Shown here piece after piece: positions 28,127-37,100 of a stretch of 64,000 bases of DNA. Source of the stretch: Thalassotalea psychrophila. GTDB lineage: Bacteria; Pseudomonadota; Gammaproteobacteria; Enterobacterales; Alteromonadaceae. Below the pieces are notes generated by a model. The model searched no databases and had not been told where the DNA came from. It worked only from the letters and a program-made list of their open reading frames with translations. The position numbers were made by a program, and so were the translations under genes. Location of the stretch: assembly GCF_031583595.1 (NCBI RefSeq), contig NZ_CP134145.1, forward strand, positions 2,790,001-2,854,000, written 5' to 3'. Numbering within the stretch: position 1 is the stretch's first letter; each line of letters opens with the position of its first letter.

Positions 28127-29080
28127 ATGAATAAAAAACATAAAACCCTTGTTGTTTTTATTAGCTTAATCATTGTCGCTTGGTTATTAAAGGTTATATT
28201 TATTACATCAACTGTAGTAGTTTCCGAGGTGGCTGAGGTTATTAAAGATGAGCAAAAGGAAGTTCAAGAGCAACAAGATGCTAATAAATATTATAGTCAG
28301 CAAAAAATTATCGCCCTTGCCCCTCATGTGGTTGAAGTACTATTTGATCTTGGCGTAGGCAGTAAAATTGTTGCCACTACCGAACATTCTGACTTTCCTG
28401 AACAAGCGAATTCAATCCCGCGTGTTGGTAATTACGCGCGGCTAAAAATAGAAAAAATATTGGCTTATCAACCCGACTTAATTATTGCTTGGCGTACTGG
28501 AAACCCAAGTGATGATTTAGAGCGGTTAGAACAACTGGGCTTAAACGTTGTTTACTCTGATCCTATTAATTTAACCGATATTGCCAAAGAACTAAGGTTA
28601 TTTGGTAAGTTGACTGGCAGTAGCGAAATTGCAGAACAAAAAGCGCTAGATTTTGAGCGAAAAATAACCGCGTTAACACAGCAATATCAGAATAAGCAGC
28701 CTATTTCTGTGTTTTATGAATTGTGGTCAAAGCCATTAACTACGGTTGCACAAAACGCATGGCCGCAGCAGCATCTAGAAGTTTGTGGTGCTATTAACCC
28801 GTTTAAACAGTTAATTAATGATTACCCACAAATAAACATAGAACAAATAATTATCGCCAACCCAGAATTGATCATACAGCCAATGTCAGCCGGAGAGCCA
28901 AACCCTGATGCCGTAGATTGGCAAAAATTTCCACAAGTAACAGCGGCGCAACATAAACAATTATTGATGCCAAATTCAGACATATTACATCGCATGAGTT
29001 TTCGATTACTCAGTGAGTTAGAACAGCTTTGTATCGACATTGATAGCAGCAGAAACTTTTATCAGAGCTTACAAAACTAA
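28127..29080 (+). CDS. btuF: Cobalamin-binding periplasmic protein BtuF
   Basis: BtuF captures cobalamin or cobinamide in the periplasm and docks on BtuCD. The 317-residue product has an N-terminal hydrophobic helix (residues 7-31) without an obvious cleavage site, so it may stay membrane-tethered, followed by a charged linker and the two-lobed domain (IALAPHVVEVLFDLGVGSKIV, HSDFP, YQPDLIIAWRTGNPSDDLERL). It is the last gene of the first riboswitch operon. Related metal-chelate binding proteins have this fold, but the context supports B12. Confidence 0.9.
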   Translation: MNKKHKTLVVFISLIIVAWLLKVIFITSTVVVSEVAEVIKDEQKEVQEQQDANKYYSQQKIIALAPHVVEVLFDLGVGSKIVATTEHSDFPEQANSIPRVGNYARLKIEKILAYQPDLIIAWRTGNPSDDLERLEQLGLNVVYSDPINLTDIAKELRLFGKLTGSSEIAEQKALDFERKITALTQQYQNKQPISVFYELWSKPLTTVAQNAWPQQHLEVCGAINPFKQLINDYPQINIEQIIIANPELIIQPMSAGEPNPDAVDWQKFPQVTAAQHKQLLMPNSDILHRMSFRLLSELEQLCIDIDSSRNFYQSLQN

Positions 29081-29147
29081 CACTATAAAGCCCAAATTTG
29101 AGCATAGCTCAGATGTTATTGCCCTGCTAACGTCATTCTCAGGGTGA

Positions 29148-29313
29148 TAATACCAGTTTGGATAAGTTTGTGATCTTGTTGTGCGTAGAAAAAATCAATC
29201 TAGGCAAGGCACTCGATTGAACAATAGCTGGCTATTGGGATTGAGAGTAACGCAGATTAGGTTGAATTTAGCCTGCACAAGTGAGCAATAATTTATTCAA
29301 ATTGGTATAACGA
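29148..29313. repeat. MITE-like inverted-repeat element (copy C)
   Basis: The left end ATACCAGTTTGGATAAG and the right end TTATTCAAATTGGTATA are imperfect complements. The core has CAAGGCACTCGATTGAACAA, the hairpin AATAGCTGGCTATT and GAGAGTAACGCAGATTAGG. The left half resembles copy A at 14091, and the AATAGCTGG(T)CTATT hairpin recurs in copy D at 45309. It lies between btuF and the second riboswitch and encodes no protein. Confidence 0.72.
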
Positions 29314-29344
29314 CGTCAGTAAAACTGACAACACAATCGTTAAG

Positions 29345-29480
29345 ATATTCGTCCAAAAAACGAATTTTAACGGGAAACAAGTGCCGGCTAACGCCTATTC
29401 TTGTACTGCCCCCGCAACGGTGATTTTATTAATAAGGCAATAATTCCTTGTTAATAAATAAGTCCGGAGACCGATCTTAG
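29345..29480 (+). promoter_or_regulatory. Cobalamin riboswitch controlling btuB
   Basis: Conserved elements are a GGGAAACAAGTGC stretch, the CCCCCGCAACGGTGA core and the B12 box AGTCCGGAGACCGATC at 29461-29476. Downstream the stem GATGC-GGAGG-GCATC (29495-29509) exposes or hides a GGAGG near the btuB ribosome site, a possible expression platform (inference). It shows the same logic as the riboswitch at 20820 but is more diverged in sequence. Confidence 0.93.
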
Positions 29481-29524
29481 CGCTATTTTTTTCAGATGCG
29501 GAGGGCATCTTTGGTGAGGAAATA

Positions 29525-31435
29525 ATGAAGAAAACTATAATAGCAACAACCCTTATCTCAATAGGGATCTCAGCATCATTCAGTCAACAGGCGATTGCCG
29601 CTAATGTGGATACCGATGATCAAATGCTAGTTACCGCAAACCGTAGCCAGCAAGAACAGTTTTTAGCTCTGTCAGCTAATTCAGTTATTACCAGCGAGCA
29701 GATAAAAACCATGCAAGTGGGTAATATCAGTGAATTACTCGATACGGTAGCCGGCGTTAGCGTAGTACAACAAGGCGGCTCTGGCCAGAATACATCTATT
29801 TTTATGCGCGGCACAAACTCCAATCACACGCTAATTTTAGTTGACGGCGTGCGGATTAACTCGGCCACTTTAGGTACGACCAATTTAACCGCTATTTCAC
29901 CAAGTCAAATTGAACGAATTGAAATTGTTAAAGGCCCAAGAGCAGCACTTTGGGGCAGCGATGCCATTGGCGGTGTAATTCAAATATTTACCAAACAACT
30001 TCATTCTGGTGAAGGCAGTTTAACCGTTGGCGCTGGCAGTAACGGCCTTATTCAAGCCGACGCAGCAATGGGCTTAGGAAACGACAAACATAATATAAGC
30101 ATTAGCGTGTCAACTGAAAGCAGCGACGGTTTTAACGCCTATACAACCGACCCATATCCATATGATATTAATGAAGATGATGATGACGGTTATGAACGTT
30201 TTAGTGTGAGCGCAGTAGGTAATAGTCAATTGACTAATACCATGTCTTTGCATTTAGTTTCTCGTTTTGAAAGTGGTAACAGTGAATTTGATGCATCGTA
30301 CCCTGACAGCCCATGCTGGTTTGATGAAGCTCTTGCGTGTCCTGCTTATTATGCTAATGAACAAGACCATGAAAACTACTCGGTTAAACTTGCAAGTAGA
30401 TATCAAGGCGATAATTTATTTAGCGAACTAGCAATTGCTACAAGCCAAGATGAAGCGGAGAACTTTGGTAATGAAACAGTGCCAAGTACAATCAGCACCG
30501 AGCGCAACCAAGTTAGTTTTATCAATCAATACCAGTTTTTAACTGGTACATCGTTTAGCCTTGGCCTTGACTATTACGTTGAAGAGATCTCTAACAGTGA
30601 AGATCTTGATGGCTGGGTGCCTGGCTTTCAAACTTGGGATGAAGTAGAGCGCGAAGTAAGTGCGGTATTTTTACAAGCTCAACATCAACAGGACAAATTG
30701 TTGCTTGAAGGTGCAGTACGTCATGACGATATTGAAAACCTTGATGCCGAAACTACCTACAACGCATCAGTAGGTTATCAAATTAATGATAACTGGCTGG
30801 TAAGCGTTACTCGCGGTACTGGTTTTAAAGCGCCAACGTTTAATGATTTATATTGGCCTGGTTCAGGAAACCCGGACTTACAACCAGAAAAAATCACTAA
30901 TAATGAAGTTCTAATTCGCCATCAATTTAGCTCTGATAGCCTTAATGCTAAAGTTGAATTAAGTGCATTCGATTCTGAAATTGACAACTTAATTGCTTGG
31001 GCACCGAACGAGTTTGGTTTATGGCAACCTGCAAATATTAACTCAGCTGAAATCAGCGGTGTAGAAGCATCAATAATGCTTAATGTGGGTAATATAAACA
31101 ACCAGTTAAATTTAGCATTTGTTGATGCAGAAGATTCTGTTACTGGTGATAAACTACTACGTCGTCCAGAACTAACGGCAACTTATAGCTTAGGATATCA
31201 CTGGCAAAACTTTAGCTTTAATAGCCTAGTATCTTACCGGGATGAAAGTGTTGATGCTGGTGAAGCTAAGTTAGATAGCTATGTGTTAGTTGATCTTGGC
31301 GTAAGTTACCATGCAACCAATAATATTACTTTAAATGCTAGAGTGAATAATATCTTCGATGAAGAATATCAAACATCACTGAACTACTTTGCCGATGGTA
31401 CAAACTATAAAGCGTCTGTTTCTTATAGTTTCTAG
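29525..31435 (+). CDS. btuB: TonB-dependent vitamin B12 outer-membrane receptor BtuB
   Basis: BtuB imports cobalamin through the outer membrane using TonB energy. The 636-residue protein has a signal peptide ending near QQAIA, a TonB box in QMLVTANR, a plug domain (FMRGTNSNHTLILVDGVRIN, IERIEIVKGPRAALWGSDAIGGV), and a beta-barrel ending in the aromatic YKASVSYSF typical of outer-membrane proteins. Its length is close to E. coli BtuB (614). The riboswitch immediately upstream confirms the B12 role. GTGAGGA precedes the ATG. Confidence 0.96.
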   Translation: MKKTIIATTLISIGISASFSQQAIAANVDTDDQMLVTANRSQQEQFLALSANSVITSEQIKTMQVGNISELLDTVAGVSVVQQGGSGQNTSIFMRGTNSNHTLILVDGVRINSATLGTTNLTAISPSQIERIEIVKGPRAALWGSDAIGGVIQIFTKQLHSGEGSLTVGAGSNGLIQADAAMGLGNDKHNISISVSTESSDGFNAYTTDPYPYDINEDDDDGYERFSVSAVGNSQLTNTMSLHLVSRFESGNSEFDASYPDSPCWFDEALACPAYYANEQDHENYSVKLASRYQGDNLFSELAIATSQDEAENFGNETVPSTISTERNQVSFINQYQFLTGTSFSLGLDYYVEEISNSEDLDGWVPGFQTWDEVEREVSAVFLQAQHQQDKLLLEGAVRHDDIENLDAETTYNASVGYQINDNWLVSVTRGTGFKAPTFNDLYWPGSGNPDLQPEKITNNEVLIRHQFSSDSLNAKVELSAFDSEIDNLIAWAPNEFGLWQPANINSAEISGVEASIMLNVGNINNQLNLAFVDAEDSVTGDKLLRRPELTATYSLGYHWQNFSFNSLVSYRDESVDAGEAKLDSYVLVDLGVSYHATNNITLNARVNNIFDEEYQTSLNYFADGTNYKASVSYSF

Positions 31436-31461
31436 TAACAATAGGCACATTACTTATTTAA

Positions 31462-31500
31462 AATACCGCACTTAAACTTTTAAGCTGCGGTATTTTTTTA
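31462..31500 (+). terminator. Rho-independent terminator of btuB
   Basis: The stem AATACCGCA / TGCGGTATT is extended by CTTAAA/TTTTAAG with one bulged C. It is followed by seven T residues, 26 bases after the btuB stop. Confidence 0.92.
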
Positions 31501-31542
31501 TACACTAAACTTGTCTATAAATTATTAACCAAGAGTTGCCAT

Positions 31543-32553
31543 ATGATCGATTACCGTTCAGACACAGTTACCAGACCAAGCGCAGATATGCTGCAAGCAA
31601 TGATACACGCCGAGCTTGGCGATGACGTGTATGGAGACGATCCAACAGTAAACGCCCTTGAAGCGAGAATGGCAAAGCTAAGTGGGTTTGACGCGGCAAT
31701 GATCGTTAATTCAGGAACCCAATCAAACCTTTGCGCCCTGCTCGCCCATTGTGAGCGTGGTGAAGAATATATTGTTGGTCAAGGCTACCATGCCTATCTT
31801 TATGAAGCGGGCGGCGCAGCCGTGCTTGGTAGCGTGGTACCACAGCCCATTAAAGTTTCCGACACTGGCGAACTTAATTTTGCCGATATAAAAGCGGTAC
31901 TCAAAGAAGATGACTCGCATTTTGCTAAATCAAAATTGCTTAGTCTTGAAAATACGCATTGCGGAAAAGTAATACCGCTTGAGTATTTTGCACGAGCAAG
32001 AGAGTTTGCTAACGAGCACGGCCTGGATATTCACCTTGATGGTGCACGTATATTTAACGCATTAACTGCCATAAACATTGAGTTAAAAGATATTTGTAAG
32101 TACGTTGATTCTATTTCAATTTGTTTTTCGAAAGGCTTAGGTACACCAATGGGCTCTGTACTTTGCGGCAGTAATGAATTTATTAGTAAAGCCCGTCGCA
32201 TTAGAAAAATGGTAGGTGGCGGCACACGACAAGCCGGCATCATCGCTAAAGCAATGGACTATGCCTTAGATCATAATATTGAACGCTTACAAATTGATCA
32301 TGCAAATGCGGTGTTATTGGCCGATTTATTAAAAGAATGTCATAACCTTAGCGTAACAACACCACAAACCAACATGGTTTATATTGATGTAGATGAAAGT
32401 GTTGATGGTGAATTACTAAGTAAATTACTACTTGCAGAAGGAATACTAATTTCAGCTGGGCAAAACTTACGCCTGGTTACTCATTTGAACATAAGCACCG
32501 CTGATATTATCTATACCGCCGATACAATAAAAGATTGCCTATCCCTAATGTAA
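31543..32553 (+). CDS. ltaE: Low-specificity L-threonine aldolase
   Basis: LtaE is a PLP enzyme that splits L-threonine and L-allo-threonine to glycine and acetaldehyde. The 336-residue product starts MIDYRSDTVTRPS, contains GDDVYGDDPTVNALE, HLDGARIFNA and the PLP lysine Lys197 in CFSKGLGTPMGS; the lysine position equals E. coli LtaE. It is monocistronic between the btuB terminator and a convergent terminator shared with astB. Confidence 0.96.
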   Translation: MIDYRSDTVTRPSADMLQAMIHAELGDDVYGDDPTVNALEARMAKLSGFDAAMIVNSGTQSNLCALLAHCERGEEYIVGQGYHAYLYEAGGAAVLGSVVPQPIKVSDTGELNFADIKAVLKEDDSHFAKSKLLSLENTHCGKVIPLEYFARAREFANEHGLDIHLDGARIFNALTAINIELKDICKYVDSISICFSKGLGTPMGSVLCGSNEFISKARRIRKMVGGGTRQAGIIAKAMDYALDHNIERLQIDHANAVLLADLLKECHNLSVTTPQTNMVYIDVDESVDGELLSKLLLAEGILISAGQNLRLVTHLNISTADIIYTADTIKDCLSLM

Positions 32554-32599
32554 ACACGATAGTTGAAATATTTTTCAACGTTTCGGAGTCATTGAAACT

Positions 32600-32622
32600 A
32601 AAAAAAGGGCCTATGGCCCTTT
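32600..32622. terminator. Bidirectional terminator between ltaE and astB
   Basis: A perfect 8-bp stem AAAGGGCC-TAT-GGCCCTTT lies between convergent genes. The preceding run of A residues supplies a U-run on the minus-strand transcript, so it is strongest for astB; the plus strand has only a short T-run. Confidence 0.85.
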
Positions 32623-32645
32623 CGTTATTTAGTTTAATTGTATTT

Positions 32646-33986
32646 TTAAACTTGTTGAAAATGATACACAGAGCCAAGATTAAGCATTTGTGTTAACTCA
32701 TCTAACGCGGTGCGCGATTCCACTAACAAATTAGGATCACGTAAATCATCAAAACTTAATTGGTCACGATAATGCTTATTGATCCAAGCTTCTAAATTAC
32801 CATAAAGGCCATCACTCATAATACAATTTTGGTTAACCGCTGCAAGTTCGGTTTCGGTCATAGCCACACGTAAACGTAAGCACGCTGGGCCACCGCCATT
32901 TTTCATACTTTCATTTACATCAAAATACTTAACCTGTTTAATTGGAGTATTCATAGTAACAAGGCGGTCTAAATACGCTTTCACGTTAGGATTATGGTAA
33001 CAATGCATAGGCGCTATTATCGCCATGGTGCCATCTGCTAAAGTAATGATTTGAGTGTTGAATAAATACGTTTTAACACAATCTAGCAGCGGTACTTCAT
33101 CAGTACTTACTTTAATAAAGTGCAAATCGTCTGAGCCGAACTTACTTTGTACTTCATTTAAAAATTTATCGGTATTTAAAAACGCTTGGTCATGGTAGAA
33201 CAACACGTTTTGGTTACCAACTGAAATCACATCGTTATGAAATACACCTTGATCAATCACGTCAGGGTTTTGTTGAACATAAACTACATTATCATCATGT
33301 AAACCGTGTAATCGAGCAACAGCCTGACTTGCTTCTAGTGTTTGTCTTGCCGGGAATTTTTTAGGTGCTGGCATCGCACTATTAAAGGCATATTTACCAA
33401 AAGTAAAAATTTCAACGCCCTGCTCGCCATATGCATTACATAAACGTGTGTGGTTTGCCGCGCCTTCATCACCAAAATGATCGTTTTCATTAAGATGTAA
33501 ATGATGATTAAAGTGCTTTTCATCATTAAACACCGCTTTTAAAATATTACCGGTAATTTCAGGCTCTAGTGAACGATGAAATTTATTGGTTAAATTCGCT
33601 GGAGTGAAATGTATTTTTCCATCTTTAGTATCACCTGACGGTGATACAGTTGAAGAATTTGCTGTCCACATACTCGATGCACTAAAACAAGCAGATAGCA
33701 CATTTGGAGCTTCTTTATGAGCTTGTTCTAAAACATTGGAATCAGAGCCTGAAAACCCTAAGCGACGAAGTGAAAGAATATCTGGACGCTCTTGTGGGGC
33801 AAATACACCTTGGGTCATTCCCATATCGTGCAATGCTTTCATTTTGGAAATACCTTGCAATGCAGCGTTTTTAGGATTCGAAATATCATTAGCACTTAAT
33901 TTAGAGGCAACATTGCCTTCAGATAAGCCGGCATAATTATGAGTAGGACCTACTAAACCATCAAAATTCGCTTCAAAACTCTTCAC
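32646..33986 (-). CDS. astB: N-succinylarginine dihydrolase
   Basis: AstB converts N2-succinylarginine to N2-succinylornithine, ammonia and CO2, the second step of the arginine succinyltransferase route. The 446-residue product matches E. coli AstB (447) in length and has the family's start [18 protein letters not shown], the [12 protein letters not shown] region with the catalytic Glu, and the C-terminal [14 protein letters not shown] with the nucleophilic Cys. The start is GTG with GGAT upstream. The other ast genes are not adjacent here. Confidence 0.97.
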   Translation of the reverse strand: MKSFEANFDGLVGPTHNYAGLSEGNVASKLSANDISNPKNAALQGISKMKALHDMGMTQGVFAPQERPDILSLRRLGFSGSDSNVLEQAHKEAPNVLSACFSASSMWTANSSTVSPSGDTKDGKIHFTPANLTNKFHRSLEPEITGNILKAVFNDEKHFNHHLHLNENDHFGDEGAANHTRLCNAYGEQGVEIFTFGKYAFNSAMPAPKKFPARQTLEASQAVARLHGLHDDNVVYVQQNPDVIDQGVFHNDVISVGNQNVLFYHDQAFLNTDKFLNEVQSKFGSDDLHFIKVSTDEVPLLDCVKTYLFNTQIITLADGTMAIIAPMHCYHNPNVKAYLDRLVTMNTPIKQVKYFDVNESMKNGGGPACLRLRVAMTETELAAVNQNCIMSDGLYGNLEAWINKHYRDQLSFDDLRDPNLLVESRTALDELTQMLNLGSVYHFQQV

Positions 33987-34098
33987 TTTTAAATATCCAA
34001 TATTTTATAAATTTTGGCTATTGTAACGAGTTTTCAGCACTAGTAAATGGCAATAAACCTTGTTTTTCGCCTAATTACGCATGTTTGTAAATTTATTG

Positions 34099-34127
34099 TT
34101 GACTTTAGAGCTAAAACTCAGTAAATA
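34099..34127 (+). promoter_or_regulatory. Candidate sigma-70 promoter of the ilv leader
   Basis: TTGACT (34099-34104) and TAAATA (34122-34127) are separated by 17 bases, giving a predicted transcript start near 34134, about 26 bases before the leader peptide ATG. This is a prediction from consensus only. Confidence 0.6.
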
Positions 34128-34159
34128 TAAATCAATGTTTACCAAATATTAATTTTTCG

Positions 34160-34228
34160 ATGTCAAATATTCTAATTATCATTAAACTCATACTGGTCGT
34201 GGTTTTATTACCAAGCCAAGGGTTGTGA
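34160..34228 (+). CDS. Ilv leader peptide, 22 residues, Ile/Leu/Val-rich
   Basis: A 22-codon frame (ATG at 34160, TGA at 34226-34228) reads MSNILIIIKLILVVVLLPSQ followed by Gly-Leu. Fourteen of its residues are Ile, Leu or Val, the end products of the pathway encoded just downstream. It lies between a promoter and a terminator hairpin, the classical arrangement of a transcription-attenuation leader such as ilvL or ivbL. There is no strong Shine-Dalgarno before it. No such composition is expected by chance next to ilvIH, so the call is firm as inference. Confidence 0.82.
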   Translation: MSNILIIIKLILVVVLLPSQGL

Positions 34229-34297
34229 CTGAATATTTATAAATCGCATAATAATTCATAAAACCCTCGCTGTAAAAACCGAGGGTTTTGTTTTTTC
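34216..34297 (+). promoter_or_regulatory. Transcription attenuator of ilvIH
   Basis: A perfect 10-bp terminator stem, AAAACCCTCG at 34260-34269 and CGAGGGTTTT at 34280-34289, is followed by a T-run. The 5' arm AACCCT can alternatively pair with AGGGTT at 34219-34224, within the last codons of the leader peptide. Ribosome stalling at the upstream Ile/Leu/Val codons would free AGGGTT to block the terminator; a ribosome reaching the stop codon would cover it and allow termination. Confidence 0.82.
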
Positions 34298-34330
34298 TGG
34301 ACGAAAAAAACTTTTAAATAAGGCAACAAA

Positions 34331-36055
34331 ATGACCACAGAACAATATTCAGGAGCAGAACTACTTATAAAATCTCTTGCAGAGTTAGATGTTGAATACA
34401 TCTTTGGCTACCCAGGCGGCTCAGTATTAGATATTTATGATGCTATTTTTAGACAAGACAAAGTTAGTCATATTCTGGTCCGTCATGAGCAAGCAGCAAC
34501 TCATATGGCCGATGGCTACACCCGTGCTTCAGGTAAATGTGGCTATGTATTAGCCACATCAGGACCAGGTAATACAAATTGTGTTACCGGTATTGCTAAT
34601 GCTTACATGGATTCAATTCCTATGGTTGTGCTCGCAGGCCAAGTTGCATCAACCCTAATTGGTGGCGACGCATTTCAAGAAACCGATATTATTGGTTGTT
34701 CTCGCCCTATCGTTAAGCACAGTTTTAACTGTCGTAGTGCTAGCGAGTTACCAAACGTGGTCGCTAAAGCCCAATATATCGCGATGACAGGTCGTCCAGG
34801 ACCTGTTGTTATTGAATTGCCTAAGGATATTTTAAACCCTGATATTAAAATGCCGTTTGTAATGAATAAAGACGTACAAATTCGCTCTTATAATCCAAAC
34901 GTTAAAGGCCACCGTAAGCAAATTAAAAAAGCGGTAGAAAAAATTGTTAACGCTGAAAAGTTAGTTATCTATACTGGTGGCGGTATTATTCTTGCCGATG
35001 CATCAGAAAAATTAACCACACTTGTTGAGCGCTTAAATGCTCCTTGTACCAATACATTAATGGGCTTAGGCGGCCTAAGCGGCGTACATGACAACTTTAT
35101 TGGTATGTTAGGTATGCACGGCACGGCTGAAGCAAATAAAGCCATGGCTGGTGCAGATATTATCCTAGCATTAGGCGCTCGCTTTGATGATCGGGTGACC
35201 AACAAAGTTGAAAAGTTCTGTCCAAATGCCACTATCATTCATGTTGACATTGACCCTACATCTATTTCAAAAACCGTTAATGCACATATACCAATTGTAG
35301 GTAATGTTGACGTTGTTATTGATCAGTTAACAGCAGAGCTAGATGCCGTTGACCACAAGCATAACAAAGACGACTTTAAAGAATGGTGGAGTGAAATTAA
35401 TGAATGGCGCAAGCTAAACAGCTTCAGCTATGAAAAACACCCAGATAAAATTAAACCACAACAAGTTGTAGAGTCTATTTACAAGCACACTAATGGTGAT
35501 GCTTATGTATGTTCAGACGTTGGTCAACATCAAATGTTTGCCGCGCAATACTATCCGTTTAAAAAGCCTCGTCAATGGATCAACTCAGGTGGCTTAGGCA
35601 CCATGGGATTTGGTTTACCTGCAGCAATGGGGGTTAAAGTAGCTTACCCTGACGCACACGTTGTGTGTGTTACTGGTGATGGCTCTATACAAATGAACAT
35701 TCAAGAGTTATCTACTTGTTTACAATATAACTTACCTGTAGTGGTTGTTACTTTAAATAACCGCTCGCTTGGCATGGTACGTCAATGGCAAGACATGATA
35801 TACGGTGGTCGCCACTCTTCATCTTATATGGAATCATTACCAGATTTTATTAAATTGGCTGAAGCTTATGGCCATGTTGGCATGCAAGTAAACCACCCTG
35901 ATGAATTAGACAGTGCAATGAAAGAAGCATTTTCAATTAAAAATCGTTTAGTGTTTATGGATGTTTTAGTCGATGAAAAAGAACACGTTTATCCAATGCA
36001 AGTACGCTTTGGAGCAGTAGACGACATGTGGCTTAAAAAAGGAGAGAAAGTATAA
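34331..36055 (+). CDS. ilvI: Acetolactate synthase large (catalytic) subunit
   Basis: This ThDP enzyme condenses pyruvate with pyruvate or 2-oxobutyrate in valine, leucine and isoleucine synthesis. The 574-residue protein has the PYR domain with catalytic Glu53 in [14 protein letters not shown], a central FAD-binding domain ([12 protein letters not shown]), and the ThDP-binding [21 protein letters not shown] motif. It is followed by the regulatory subunit with a one-base TAATG overlap. The attenuator lies upstream. The choice of ilvI over ilvB or ilvG rests on the following ilvH-type subunit. Confidence 0.95.
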   Translation: MTTEQYSGAELLIKSLAELDVEYIFGYPGGSVLDIYDAIFRQDKVSHILVRHEQAATHMADGYTRASGKCGYVLATSGPGNTNCVTGIANAYMDSIPMVVLAGQVASTLIGGDAFQETDIIGCSRPIVKHSFNCRSASELPNVVAKAQYIAMTGRPGPVVIELPKDILNPDIKMPFVMNKDVQIRSYNPNVKGHRKQIKKAVEKIVNAEKLVIYTGGGIILADASEKLTTLVERLNAPCTNTLMGLGGLSGVHDNFIGMLGMHGTAEANKAMAGADIILALGARFDDRVTNKVEKFCPNATIIHVDIDPTSISKTVNAHIPIVGNVDVVIDQLTAELDAVDHKHNKDDFKEWWSEINEWRKLNSFSYEKHPDKIKPQQVVESIYKHTNGDAYVCSDVGQHQMFAAQYYPFKKPRQWINSGGLGTMGFGLPAAMGVKVAYPDAHVVCVTGDGSIQMNIQELSTCLQYNLPVVVVTLNNRSLGMVRQWQDMIYGGRHSSSYMESLPDFIKLAEAYGHVGMQVNHPDELDSAMKEAFSIKNRLVFMDVLVDEKEHVYPMQVRFGAVDDMWLKKGEKV

Positions 36056-36552
36056 TGCGCCGTATCCTATCAATTTTATTAGAAAACGAACCTGGTGCCC
36101 TTTCACGTATTGTGGGTTTATTTTCTCAACGTGCATTTAACATAGAAAGCCTATGTGTAGCAGAAACAGACGAGCCAACAATTTCTCGTATTACCATATC
36201 TACATTTGGTGATGACAAAGTGCTTGAACAAATTACCAAACAAGTTAATAAGCTTATTGATGTTATTCGTGTATCCGACTTAACTGACCGAGCTCACATT
36301 GAACGTGAGTTAGTGTTAGTAAAAGTACTGGCCATGAACAACATCACTCGTACCGAAGTTAAGCGTATCGCTGACATCTTCCGTGGTGATATTATTGACG
36401 TTGGTAAGCAAATTTATACGGTTCAGTTAACTGGTGATGAAGATAAAATCGCATCATTTATTAGCGTATTAAACAACGAAACTGAGATCATTGAAGTAGT
36501 ACGCTCAGGTACTGTCGGCATAGCTCGCGGCGAAAAAGCGCTACGCGTATAA
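36055..36552 (+). CDS. ilvH: Acetolactate synthase small (regulatory) subunit
   Basis: The 165-residue regulatory subunit binds valine and gives feedback control of the catalytic subunit. It has an N-terminal ACT domain (RRILSILLENEPGALSRIVGLFSQRAFNIESL) and a C-terminal domain (about 80-160) containing RTEVKRIADIFRGDIIDV. Its length equals E. coli IlvH (163). It is translationally coupled to ilvI. Confidence 0.96.
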   Translation: MRRILSILLENEPGALSRIVGLFSQRAFNIESLCVAETDEPTISRITISTFGDDKVLEQITKQVNKLIDVIRVSDLTDRAHIERELVLVKVLAMNNITRTEVKRIADIFRGDIIDVGKQIYTVQLTGDEDKIASFISVLNNETEIIEVVRSGTVGIARGEKALRV

Positions 36553-36559
36553 ATTAAAA

Positions 36560-36640
36560 AACTAGGGTCAGAGTCAGGTTTTAGATCCCGTTCTTCAACG
36601 GGACGACACTAGTGTGTCGACAATGACTCTGACCCTAGTT
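36560..36640. repeat. Cruciform-like palindromic repeat with two inner hairpins
   Basis: The outer arms are a perfect 17-bp inverted repeat: AACTAGGGTCAGAGTCA (36560-36576) and its complement (36624-36640). Between them are two further perfect hairpins, CCCGTT-CTTC-AACGGG and CGACAC-TAGT-GTGTCG. The whole would fold as a three-way junction. The GGGTCAGAG core is shared with the hairpin at 6838. It is probably a REP-type element and may also end the ilvIH transcript. Confidence 0.8.
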
Positions 36641-36659
36641 GAAAGACCCTCATTTATTT

Positions 36660-37085
36660 ATGCAGATACAACTCGCAACGAAAGCAGATAAATCAGTAAT
36701 AAAACGTTTTTATAAAAATAACCGTTACAGCGCCAGTTTTATGGGCGAGGATCAGTGTTTTTATATTAGCAACAATGATGCAGAAATCATCGCTTGTGTA
36801 ATTGTTTCATATACTACTACCACGCCATTTCTACATGCCCTTGTAGTTAAGCAGGACCAGCAAAAAATAGGATTAGCTCGCCAATTAGTTATTAAATGCC
36901 AGCAGCAATATAATGATATTACTTGTTTCGCAGATAGTGATTTAACTGAGTTTTATCAAAAGCTAGGCTTTGCTTTAATTAACGTAGCTGAGTTACCTGT
37001 GAACTTACAGCCTAGATTTCAGGCCTATAATCAAAATAACCTTAACCTTCAATGTTTCCAATACAGGTCAGGAATTAGGAATTAG
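36660..37085 (+). CDS. GNAT family acetyltransferase
   Basis: The product of about 141 residues has the GNAT fold: an N-terminal strand MQIQLATKADKSVIKRFYK, a central HALVVKQDQQKIGLARQLV segment where QQKIGLA corresponds to the acetyl-CoA pyrophosphate loop (Q/RxxGxG/A), and FYQKLGF near the end. ATG 36660 is preferred to an in-frame TTG at 36639. Substrate is unknown. The last codons and the stop are formed by the heptamer array TTAGGAA, so the C-terminus RSGIRN is repeat-encoded. Confidence 0.82.
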   Translation: MQIQLATKADKSVIKRFYKNNRYSASFMGEDQCFYISNNDAEIIACVIVSYTTTTPFLHALVVKQDQQKIGLARQLVIKCQQQYNDITCFADSDLTEFYQKLGFALINVAELPVNLQPRFQAYNQNNLNLQCFQYRSGIRN

Positions 37086-37100
37086 GAATTAGGAATTAGG
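37068..37100 (+). repeat. Heptamer array overlapping the GNAT stop codon
   Basis: TCAGGAA, three copies of TTAGGAA and then TTAGGG lie in tandem, with an exact period of 7. The GNAT stop TAG (37083-37085) is inside the array, and the end of the minus-strand acyltransferase gene reaches its other side at 37096. Confidence 0.85.
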
